Assembly (NCBI GenBank): GCA_945952105.1 | Contig: CAMFGZ010000030.1 | Coordinates: 1-54,194 of the forward strand | Reading direction: 5' to 3' | Length of the DNA: 54,194 nt | Origin: an uncultured Rhodospirillaceae bacterium | GTDB lineage: Bacteria; Pseudomonadota; Alphaproteobacteria; Reyranellales; Reyranellaceae | Shown: piece by piece, positions 33,056 through 40,062 of the stretch | Layout: every line of letters begins with the position of its first letter | How positions within the stretch are numbered: the first letter of the stretch is position 1 | The notes under the pieces: model-generated | What the model was told of the DNA's origin: nothing | Database searches by the model: none | The model's input: the letters and a program-made list of their open reading frames with translations, nothing else | Made by a program: the position numbers and the translations under genes

Positions 33056-33922
33056 ATGACCGCGTTCAAGGCCGGCCTGATCCAGACCAATGTCAGCAAC
33101 GAGATGGCCGAGAACGTGGCCTTCCTGCGCGAGCAGGCGAAGCTCGCGCGTGATGCCGGCGCCGACTTCATCATGACGCCGGAGAATACCGGCCTGATCG
33201 GGGCCAATCGCACCGAGACGCTGGCCAAGGCGCAGACCGAGGAAGAGCACGCGATGCTTGCGGCCTGCCGCGCCAGCGCGCGCGACACCGGCGCGTGGTT
33301 CCTTTTGGGCTCGATCCATGTGCGCGTGGCGGGCGAAGAGCAGATCCGCAACCGCTCCTACCTGATCGATTCGTCGGGCGGTATCGTCGCCAGCTACGAC
33401 AAGATCCACATGTTCGACGTCCAGCTCGAGGGCGGTGAGAGCTACCGCGAATCCTCGACCTTCAGGCCGGGCGAGAAGGCGGTGCTGGCCGAAACCCCGT
33501 GGGGCGTGCTGGGCATGACGATCTGCTACGACCTGCGCTTCCCCTACCTCTATCGCGAGCTGGCGCATGCCGGCGCCACGATGCTGGCGATCCCGTCCTC
33601 GTTCACCGTGCCGACGGGCAAGGCGCACTGGCACACGCTGATGCGCGCCCGCGCCATTGAGACAGGCTGCTTCGTCTTCGCGCCGGCCCAGGTCGGCACG
33701 CACAAGGGTTCGAACCGCAAGACCTACGGCCACTCGATCGCCGTCGCCCCGTGGGGCGAGGTGATCGCGGACGCTGGCGGTGAGAAAGCGGGCTTCGTCA
33801 TCGCCGACGTCGACCTCGCGAAGATCGCGGAAGCCCGCAAGATGGTCCCGTCGCTGACGCACGACCGCAAGTACGCCGCGCCAGTGATGCACAAGGCCGC
33901 GATCGTCAAGGCAGCGGAGTAG
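33056..33922 (+). CDS. Nitrilase-superfamily amidase (Nit1/deaminated-glutathione amidase-like)
   Basis: A 288-residue carbon-nitrogen hydrolase. The catalytic triad is E43 (MTPENTG), K116 (SYDKIHMFD) and C157 (MTICYDLRFP). The segment MFDVQLEGGESYRESSTFRPG is typical of the Nit1 subgroup, which hydrolyses deaminated glutathione (a repair reaction). Omega-amidase is the alternative. The start is 12 nt after grxC, so a glutathione-linked operon makes sense. In related genomes the next gene is usually DUF1178; here that gene is displaced to 37.2 kb. Confidence 0.9.
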   Translation: MTAFKAGLIQTNVSNEMAENVAFLREQAKLARDAGADFIMTPENTGLIGANRTETLAKAQTEEEHAMLAACRASARDTGAWFLLGSIHVRVAGEEQIRNRSYLIDSSGGIVASYDKIHMFDVQLEGGESYRESSTFRPGEKAVLAETPWGVLGMTICYDLRFPYLYRELAHAGATMLAIPSSFTVPTGKAHWHTLMRARAIETGCFVFAPAQVGTHKGSNRKTYGHSIAVAPWGEVIADAGGEKAGFVIADVDLAKIAEARKMVPSLTHDRKYAAPVMHKAAIVKAAE

Positions 33923-33929
33923 AAAAACT

Positions 33930-33995
33930 CCGTCGTCTCGACGGGATTTTCTGAACCACTTCGGTCGTACAGGTGAATGAGAAAGCCTCGACCGG
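33930..33995. repeat. Degenerate copy of the GTCGTCTCGACC palindrome arm
   Basis: CGTCGTCTCGAC at 33931-33942, followed about 45 nt later by CTCGACCGG (33987-33995), repeats the arm core of the 12029-12152 element. It lies directly after the nitrilase stop, at the left edge of the block that interrupts the usual gene order. Confidence 0.45.
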
Positions 33996-34041
33996 GGTGT
34001 TGTATCGCGCCACTCTCGTCGGCCACACCCTGGAGTCTCCG

Positions 34042-35745
34042 ATGACCTCTCCCAGCCTGGTGATTCGCAACGGCACCATCGTCGACGGATCGGGCGGTGA
34101 TCCCTATGAGGCCGACCTGTCGGTCGCCGACGGCAGGATCGCCGCGATCGGCAAGGGCCTGCCCAGGGGACGGGAAGAGATCGATGCGCGCGGCAGGCTG
34201 GTGACGCCGGGCTTCGTCGACGTGCACACGCATTACGACGCGCAGGTGACGTGGAGCGACCGGCTGTCGCCGTCCTCGTGGAACGGCGCCACGACCGTGG
34301 TGATGGGCAATTGCGGTGTCGGCTTCGCGCCGTGTCACGAAGACCAGCACGCGATGCTGATCAACCTGATGGAAGGCGTCGAGGACATTCCCGAGGTCGT
34401 GCTGTCGGAAGGATTGCCGTGGAACTGGCACAGCTTCCCGGATTTCATGGATGCGATCGCCGCGCGCTCCTACGACGTCGATGTCGCGGCGCAGGTGCCG
34501 CATGCCGCGCTGCGCGTCTACGTCATGGGCCGGCGAGGCGCCGACCGCGAACCGGCGACCGAGCACGACCGGCAGCGCATGGCCGAACTCACCATCGAGG
34601 GCCTGCGTGCCGGCGCGCTGGGCTTCTCGACCTCGCGCACGCTCAATCATCGCTCGGCCGACGGCAAGCACATCCCGACCCTGCGCGCCGAGGAAGCGGA
34701 GCTGACGGCGATCGCCCGGGCCATGCGCGAGGCCGATGCCGGCTGGCTGCAGATCGTGTCGGATTTCCAGGAAGGCGAGGTGCCGCTATTCCGGCGTCTG
34801 GCGAAGGAATCGCGGCGGCCGGTCACGATCACACTGTTGCAGTCCAACGTCCGCCCCGACGGCTGGCGCGAGACGATGGCGGAGATCGACGAGGCCAATC
34901 GCGAGGGGTTGCGCATCACTGCCCAGGTCCGCTCGCGGCCTACCAGCGTGCTGCTGGGCCTTGAACTCTCGCAGACGCCGTTCACCGGCCGGCCGAGCGC
35001 CGACAGCACCGCGCGGCTTGCGTTTGCGGAGCGCCACGCGCGGTGGCGCAATCCCGAGTTCCGCGCGCGCGTATTGGCAGAATCGTTCCAGGGGGACAAA
35101 CAGAGACGGCTCGTCGATCGCTGGGACCGCATGTTTCCATTGAACGATCCGCCAGACTACGAGCCGACCGCGGAGCAGAGCATCGCCGCCATTGCAGCAC
35201 GACAAGGCCGCCCGCCGGCCGACGTCGCCTACGACCTGCTGCTGCAACACGACGGCAAGCAGATCATCTACCTGCCGGTCACGAATTTCGTCGCCGGCAA
35301 TCTCGACGTCGTGCGCGAGATGATCGACCGGCCCAACACGCTGATCGGCCTGGGCGACGGCGGCGCGCATGTCGGCATCATGTGCGACGCCACCGCCACC
35401 AGCTACACGCTGACCCATTGGACGCGCGATCGCGTGCGCGGCTCGCTGCTGCCGGTGTCGTGGGCGATCAAGCGGCTGACGGCCGACAATGCCGATGAGA
35501 TCGGCCTGCGCGATCGAGGGCTGCTGAAGGTGGGATTGAAGGCCGACCTCAACATCATCGACTACGACAACATGCGCCTGCGCCGGCCCGAAATCGTCTA
35601 CGACCTCCCGGCCGGGGGCAAACGCCTGATCCAGCGGACCGATGGCTTCGACGCGACCATCGTGTCCGGCGCTGTCGTGTATCGCGGCGGCGAAGCGACC
35701 GGTGCCTTGCCGGGGCGCCTGGTGCGCGGCGCACGCAACGCGTGA
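34042..35745 (+). CDS. Amidohydrolase, N-acyl-D-amino-acid deacylase family
   Basis: A 567-residue metal-dependent hydrolase of the amidohydrolase-3/D-aminoacylase group. The N-terminal composite beta domain SLVIRNGTIVDGSGGDPYEAD leads to the metal site VDVHTHYDAQ (H62, H64). GNCGVGFAPC holds the Cys that in D-aminoacylases binds zinc. GLGDGGAHVGIMCDAT near the C-terminal third supplies the conserved Asp/His. The ATG at 34042 has GGAG about 7 nt upstream. The exact N-acyl substrate is unknown; the family also includes dihydropyrimidinase-like and uncharacterised enzymes. It is a single gene within the block that separates the nitrilase and DUF1178 genes. Confidence 0.88.
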   Translation: MTSPSLVIRNGTIVDGSGGDPYEADLSVADGRIAAIGKGLPRGREEIDARGRLVTPGFVDVHTHYDAQVTWSDRLSPSSWNGATTVVMGNCGVGFAPCHEDQHAMLINLMEGVEDIPEVVLSEGLPWNWHSFPDFMDAIAARSYDVDVAAQVPHAALRVYVMGRRGADREPATEHDRQRMAELTIEGLRAGALGFSTSRTLNHRSADGKHIPTLRAEEAELTAIARAMREADAGWLQIVSDFQEGEVPLFRRLAKESRRPVTITLLQSNVRPDGWRETMAEIDEANREGLRITAQVRSRPTSVLLGLELSQTPFTGRPSADSTARLAFAERHARWRNPEFRARVLAESFQGDKQRRLVDRWDRMFPLNDPPDYEPTAEQSIAAIAARQGRPPADVAYDLLLQHDGKQIIYLPVTNFVAGNLDVVREMIDRPNTLIGLGDGGAHVGIMCDATATSYTLTHWTRDRVRGSLLPVSWAIKRLTADNADEIGLRDRGLLKVGLKADLNIIDYDNMRLRRPEIVYDLPAGGKRLIQRTDGFDATIVSGAVVYRGGEATGALPGRLVRGARNA

Positions 35746-35752
35746 GCGCGAT

Positions 35753-36250
35753 CTAGAGGAGGCGGGCGGCGATCCTCTGGATCATCGCCATCTTCGGCTG
35801 GCTGATCATGCGCGCCTCGTAGGCGGTCACCGAAAAGCGTCCCCGCACGAGGTCCAGCAACTCGCCGTCCTGCAGCAGGAACTCCGGCCGGCTTGGCTTT
35901 CCGAAGCGTTCGTTGCCCATCATGAACGTCTCGTAGAGCAGGATGCCGCCGGGCTGCAGCGCTTCGAACAGCGCCGGGAACAGCGGTCGGTGAAGGTAGT
36001 TCGTGACCACCACCGCGCCGAAGCGGCGGCCGGCCAGCGGCCAGGGCGAACCGTCCTCGAGGTCGGCGGCAACCACCTCGACCGTATCGGATGGGACGAG
36101 CGCGCTCGCGTCGCGGTCGACGGCGGTCACGCGATGGCCGCGGCTGGCGAAGAACTGCGTGTGCCGGCCCGTGCCGGCCGCGACATCGAGGATGCTGGCC
36201 TCGGGTGCGACGAGCCCGGCCCAGGTGATGATCCAGGAAGAGGGTGTCAT
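35753..36250 (-). CDS. Class I SAM-dependent methyltransferase, TehB-like
   Basis: A 165-residue small methyltransferase with motif I ILDVAAGTGRHTQFFASRGH, an acidic ribose-binding end in VTAVDRDASAL, VVAADLEDGSPWPLAGRRFGAVVVTNYLHR, and LQPGGILLYETFM. It resembles TehB/thiopurine-type enzymes. The ATG at 36250 overlaps the stop of the upstream EamA gene by 4 nt (ATGA), so the two are coupled. Substrate unknown. Confidence 0.85.
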   Translation of the reverse strand: MTPSSWIITWAGLVAPEASILDVAAGTGRHTQFFASRGHRVTAVDRDASALVPSDTVEVVAADLEDGSPWPLAGRRFGAVVVTNYLHRPLFPALFEALQPGGILLYETFMMGNERFGKPSRPEFLLQDGELLDLVRGRFSVTAYEARMISQPKMAMIQRIAARLL

Positions 36251-37116
36251 GTCTTGCGCACTCCCGCGCCCTTCAGGTTGAGCAGGTTGCCGGACAGGAT
36301 CAGCGCGGCGCCGACGATGGTGAGCATGTCCAACCGCTCATTGTAGAGAAGCCAGCCGGCGAGGGCTGTCAGCGGTACACGCAGGAAATCCATCGGAACG
36401 ACCACCGTGGCGTCGGCATGCAGCATCGCGCGCGTCAGGCAATAGTGCGAGAAGGTGCCACAAAAGGCGATGGCGACGATCCACGCCCAGGCATAGGCCG
36501 AGGGCCAGTGCCAGACCTCGAGGGCCGGTATCAGGCCGATGATCGACTGGATGAGCAGCATCCAGAACAGGATGGTGAGCACGCTGTCGCTGCGGGTCAG
36601 CGACTTCACCATCGTCACCGAGATGGCGAAGCCCACCGCGGAGGCGAGCGCGATGATCTGGCCCGGTACGATCTCGTTGGCCCCCGGTCGCACGATGATG
36701 ACGACGCCGACGATTCCCAGCGCAACCGCCAGGTTCTTCCAGAGGCCCATGCGCTCGCCGAGGAAGGCGACAGCCAGGATCGCCGTCCAGATCGGCATCG
36801 TGAACTCGATCGAGATGACCTGGGCCAGCGGGATCAGGGTCAGCGCCTTGAACCAGGCGAACTGCGCGCCGTAGTGGGCGATGTTGCGTCCGACCTGCTG
36901 CCACGGCCGCTTCGTCTTCAGTTTGCCGAAGCCGCCGGCGAGATGGATCAGCGGATACAGCATCGCGATACCGATGACCGAGCGCATCTCCATGATCTGG
37001 AAGACGTCCAGCTCGCGCGTGGTCTCGCGGCCGGCGATCGCCATGACGAGCATCGCCGTCAGCCAGCCCGCCATCCAGAAGGCGGCTTTCAGGTTCGAGG
37101 GTTGCGCGGTGGGCAT
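36247..37116 (-). CDS. EamA-family (DMT) transporter
   Basis: A 289-residue protein with about ten TM helices in two EamA halves. The first half includes LIPLAQVISIEFTMPIWTAILA followed by FLGERMGLWKN; the second has VVVPMDFLRVPLTALAGWLLYNERL. The repeated proline and GER/NER positions mark the drug/metabolite exporter superfamily, which exports amino acids or small metabolites. It is the first gene of a two-gene unit with the TehB-like methyltransferase. The gap to DUF1178 (about 90 nt) should hold divergent promoters, but I could not pick them out. Confidence 0.9.
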   Translation of the reverse strand: MPTAQPSNLKAAFWMAGWLTAMLVMAIAGRETTRELDVFQIMEMRSVIGIAMLYPLIHLAGGFGKLKTKRPWQQVGRNIAHYGAQFAWFKALTLIPLAQVISIEFTMPIWTAILAVAFLGERMGLWKNLAVALGIVGVVIIVRPGANEIVPGQIIALASAVGFAISVTMVKSLTRSDSVLTILFWMLLIQSIIGLIPALEVWHWPSAYAWAWIVAIAFCGTFSHYCLTRAMLHADATVVVPMDFLRVPLTALAGWLLYNERLDMLTIVGAALILSGNLLNLKGAGVRKT

Positions 37117-37205
37117 CGGTCGTTGCGAGGGGCGATTTTCACGAGGCGGGGCGCGACATTCGGGCCTTGCGTCCGGCGCGACAAGCCACCATTTTTCGGT
37201 CTGTC

Positions 37206-37691
37206 ATGATTTTGTATCGTTTGCGCTGCGCCAAGGGCCACGAATTCGACAGCTGGTTCAAGGACAGCAAGACCTATGAGCGCCAGGAGAAGAAGTCGCT
37301 GATCGGCTGTGCCGTCTGCGGGTCGGACAAGGTCGAGCGCGCGCTGATGGCGCCCCGCATCGGCAAGAAGGGCAAGGAAGCCGCGCTCCCGGCCGCCGTC
37401 GAGCCGGCGCCCGAGGCAGCCGCTCCGTCAGCCGAACAACAGCAGCAGATGGCGGCGCTGGCCCGGCACATGCCGAAGGAGTTGCGCGAGGCCCTGCTCA
37501 AGGTCCGTGCCGAGGTCGAGAAGAACTGCGAGCATGTCGGCGACAAGTTCGCCGACGAGGCCCGCAAGATTCACTACGGCGAGAGCGACAAGCGCGGCAT
37601 CTACGGCGAAACCACCGACGAAGAGGCCGAGGCGTTGGCCGAAGAGGGTATCGAATTCGGTCGCCTTCCCTGGATCCCGCGCGGCAACTGA
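37206..37691 (+). CDS. DUF1178 protein with zinc-ribbon-like N-terminus
   Basis: A 161-residue DUF1178 protein. The N-terminus MILYRLRCAKGHEFDSWFKDSKTYE and CAVCGSDKVERALMAPRI carry the paired cysteines of a small zinc ribbon. An Ala/Pro-rich middle follows, then HMPKELREALLKVRAEVEKNCEHVGDKFADEARKIHYGE with a conserved C-terminal EGIEFGRLPWIPR. Function unknown; the family is nearly universal in alphaproteobacteria, usually beside the grxC-nitrilase pair. The start at 37206 fits the conserved MI-YxLxC beginning. Confidence 0.9.
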   Translation: MILYRLRCAKGHEFDSWFKDSKTYERQEKKSLIGCAVCGSDKVERALMAPRIGKKGKEAALPAAVEPAPEAAAPSAEQQQQMAALARHMPKELREALLKVRAEVEKNCEHVGDKFADEARKIHYGESDKRGIYGETTDEEAEALAEEGIEFGRLPWIPRGN

Positions 37692-37749
37692 ATCGGGTGA
37701 AGCGGCGGCGCTGCCGTATCGAGCGCAGCGAAGGGCCTTTTCTCTGGCG

Positions 37750-38520
37750 TTACCGCGTCGATGTGTTTGCGGCCCCGTACAACATGTAGTTCACGTCGAG
37801 ATCGTTCTTGTTCAGCGACCATTTGCGGCTGAGCGGGGCATAGACGACGCCGACGATCTCCCGTGGCTCGATCCCGCCGGCGCGCAGGCCTCGTGCCACT
37901 TCCGACGGTTTCAGGAACTTCTTCCAGTCGTGGGTGCCGCGCGGCAGCCAGCCCAGCACGTATTCGGCGCCGGCGATGGCCAGCGCCCAGGCCTTGGCGG
38001 TACGGTTCAGCGTCGACAGGAACAGGAGGCCGCCCGGCTTCACCATCCGACCGCAGGATCGCAGGAACAGATCGACGTCGGCGACGTGCTCCACGATCTC
38101 GAGCGCCAGCACGATGTCGAACTGCGCGCCGCTCTCGGCCAATGCCTCCGCGGTGCCCTGGCGATAGTCGATGTCGAGGTCCTGGCGCGCCGCATGGACC
38201 GAGGCCGTCGCGATGTTGCGGTCCGAGGCGTCGACGCCGGTGACGGTGGCGCCGAGCCGGGACATCGGCTCGCTCAGCAGGCCGCCCCCGCAGCCGATGT
38301 CGAGCAGCGACAGGCCCTGCAGCGGCTCGCCGTTCAGGGCGTCGCGCCCCCAATGGGCCGCGACGCGGTCGCGCACGTAGCCGATCCGCACCGGGTTCAG
38401 CCGGTGCAGCGGCGCGAACTTGCCGGCGGGATCCCACCATTCGTCCGCGATGCGGGAAAAGCGTTCGACTTCGGCCGGATCGACCGTTCCGGCAGTGGGG
38501 ATATGCGTGGTTTCGACCAT
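37750..38520 (-). CDS. ubiG: Ubiquinone biosynthesis O-methyltransferase UbiG
   Basis: UbiG carries out both O-methylations in ubiquinone synthesis. The 256-residue protein has FSRIADEWWDPAGKFAPLHRLNPVR (substrate-recognising N-terminus), motif I LLDIGCGGG (72-80), VEHVADVDLFLRSCGRMVKPGG, and the UbiG-type HDWKKFLKPSEV segment. Length is typical. It is divergent from lysC, separated by 78 nt, and convergent with DUF1178. The 58-nt gap to DUF1178 holds no clear terminator. Confidence 0.96.
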   Translation of the reverse strand: MVETTHIPTAGTVDPAEVERFSRIADEWWDPAGKFAPLHRLNPVRIGYVRDRVAAHWGRDALNGEPLQGLSLLDIGCGGGLLSEPMSRLGATVTGVDASDRNIATASVHAARQDLDIDYRQGTAEALAESGAQFDIVLALEIVEHVADVDLFLRSCGRMVKPGGLLFLSTLNRTAKAWALAIAGAEYVLGWLPRGTHDWKKFLKPSEVARGLRAGGIEPREIVGVVYAPLSRKWSLNKNDLDVNYMLYGAANTSTR

Positions 38521-38598
38521 GGCTACCCTTGACCCATATGGCGCCGGCGGTGTCTATAGCGCGCTTTCCGGGCAGAGGCTTGCCCTTCGAGTAGGCTC

Positions 38599-39846
38599 AT
38601 GGCGCGCATCGTTCTGAAATTTGGCGGCACATCGGTCGGCGATACGGATCGTATCAAGAACGTCGCGCGCAAGGTCAAAGCCGAAGTCGCGCGCGGCAAC
38701 GAGGTCGCCGTCGTCGTGTCGGCCATGTCGGGCGCCACCAACCAGCTCGTGAAGTGGGTGAACGAGATTTCCCCGCTGCACGATCCGCGCGAATACGATG
38801 TCGTCGTCGCGACGGGCGAGCAGGTCACGATCGGCCTCCTGGCGATGGCGCTGCAGCAGGAAGGCGTGAAGTCACGCTCGTGGGTGTCGTGGCAGCTCCC
38901 GATCAGGACCGACGATGCCTATGCCAAGGCGCGCATCGTGGAGATCGACACGGTGGAGATGGCCAGGACCATGGCGGCCGGCGAGGTCCCGGTGGTGCCG
39001 GGCTTTCAGGGCATTTCGCCGGAAGGCCGCATCACGACCCTGGGCCGCGGCGGCTCGGACACCTCGGCGGTGGCGCTGGCGGCGGCCCTCAAGGCCGATC
39101 GCTGCGACATCTATACCGACGTCGATGGCGTCTACACGACCGATCCGCGCATCGTCGAGAAGGCGCAGAAGATCGATCGCGTGACCTACGAGGAAATGCT
39201 CGAAATGGCCTCGCTGGGCTCCAAGGTGCTGCAGACGCGCTCCGTCGAGCTGGCGATGAACCATCATGTGCGCGTGCAGGTGCTTTCGTCGTTCGACGAG
39301 GCGCTCGGCAGCGATCTGCCCGGAACTCTGGTTGTGGACGAGGAAGAGATCATGGCCCAGGGCCTCGAGAAGTCCGTCGTGAGCGGCATTGCCTTCGCCC
39401 GTGACGAGGCGAAGATCACCGTGGTGCAGGTGCCGGACCGTCCCGGCGTGGCTGCCGGTATTTTCGGTCCGCTGGCCGAGGCCAACATCAACGTCGACAT
39501 GATCGTGCAGAACGTCTCGGTCGACGGCAGCGCGACCGACATCACCTTCACCGTTCCCAAGGCCGACCTCGCGCGCGCTGCCGAGAAGCTCGAGAAGGCC
39601 AGGGCCGAGCTGAAGTTTGCCGAGGTGAAGTCCGACCTCAACGTCTCCAAGGTCTCGGTGATCGGCGTCGGCATGCGCAGCCATGCCGGTGTCGCGCTCA
39701 AGATGTTCGAGACCCTGGCCGCCAAGGGGATCAACATTCAGGTCATCTCCACCTCGGAGATCAAGATCAGCGTGCTGGTGGCCGCCGAGTACACCGAACT
39801 GGCGGTGCGGGCCCTTCACACGGCCTATGAACTCGACGCGGCCTGA
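38599..39846 (+). CDS. lysC: Aspartate kinase
   Basis: The first enzyme of lysine, threonine and methionine synthesis. The 415-residue protein starts MARIVLKFGGTSVGDTDRI (kinase motif KFGGTS) and includes RGGSDTSAVALAAAL, CDIYTDVDGVYTTDPRIV and EMASLGSKVLQTRSVE. Two ACT domains follow from about residue 265 (ITVVQVPDRPGVAAGIFGPLAEANINVDMI and VSVIGVGMRSHAGVALKMFETLAAKGINIQVIS), so feedback regulation is expected. An internal beta-subunit start, as in some alphaproteobacteria and Bacillus, is possible but not shown. The gene has GAGTAGG about 3 nt upstream of its ATG. Confidence 0.97.
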   Translation: MARIVLKFGGTSVGDTDRIKNVARKVKAEVARGNEVAVVVSAMSGATNQLVKWVNEISPLHDPREYDVVVATGEQVTIGLLAMALQQEGVKSRSWVSWQLPIRTDDAYAKARIVEIDTVEMARTMAAGEVPVVPGFQGISPEGRITTLGRGGSDTSAVALAAALKADRCDIYTDVDGVYTTDPRIVEKAQKIDRVTYEEMLEMASLGSKVLQTRSVELAMNHHVRVQVLSSFDEALGSDLPGTLVVDEEEIMAQGLEKSVVSGIAFARDEAKITVVQVPDRPGVAAGIFGPLAEANINVDMIVQNVSVDGSATDITFTVPKADLARAAEKLEKARAELKFAEVKSDLNVSKVSVIGVGMRSHAGVALKMFETLAAKGINIQVISTSEIKISVLVAAEYTELAVRALHTAYELDAA

Positions 39847-39889
39847 TCTCCCGCCCCTAAAATGCAGCGGGAATCTGCGAATTAGCCGG

Positions 39890-39919
39890 TAGGCAGTCCG
39901 GCGCGGGTCTTGCTATAAG
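39890..39919 (+). promoter_or_regulatory. Candidate promoter between lysC and ptsP
   Basis: TAGGCA (39890-39895) and TATAAG (39914-39919) with an 18-nt spacer. The -10 is good and the -35 is a 4/6 match. The predicted start falls at about 39926, on the ATG of the small open frame described next. Confidence 0.4.
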
Positions 39920-39925
39920 CGGCGC

Positions 39926-40060
39926 ATGGACGCCGCACTCGCCCATGTGCCCTGCCTGAACGCCCGACCGATCAATTCGGCGGCCGCGGCTTGGCGAGTT
40001 TGTGCCTGCGTCATCGACCGCAGCTTCGTCGTCATCCGACTCAAGCTTCCCGCGGTCTGA
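39926..40060 (+). CDS. Possible 44-aa leader peptide before ptsP
   Basis: An ATG at 39926 opens 44 codons (MDAALAHVPCLNARPINSAA...) ending 2 nt before the ptsP ATG. The predicted transcription start coincides with this ATG, so a leaderless mRNA is conceivable. There is no family match that I recognise and the composition is not distinctive; it may be chance in high-GC DNA. Confidence 0.25.
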   Translation: MDAALAHVPCLNARPINSAAAAWRVCACVIDRSFVVIRLKLPAV

Positions 40061-40062
40061 CC

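Noticed and set aside
38529..38560. TTGACC and TATAGC upstream of lysC
   Set aside because: The spacing is 20 nt, too long for a confident sigma-70 promoter.
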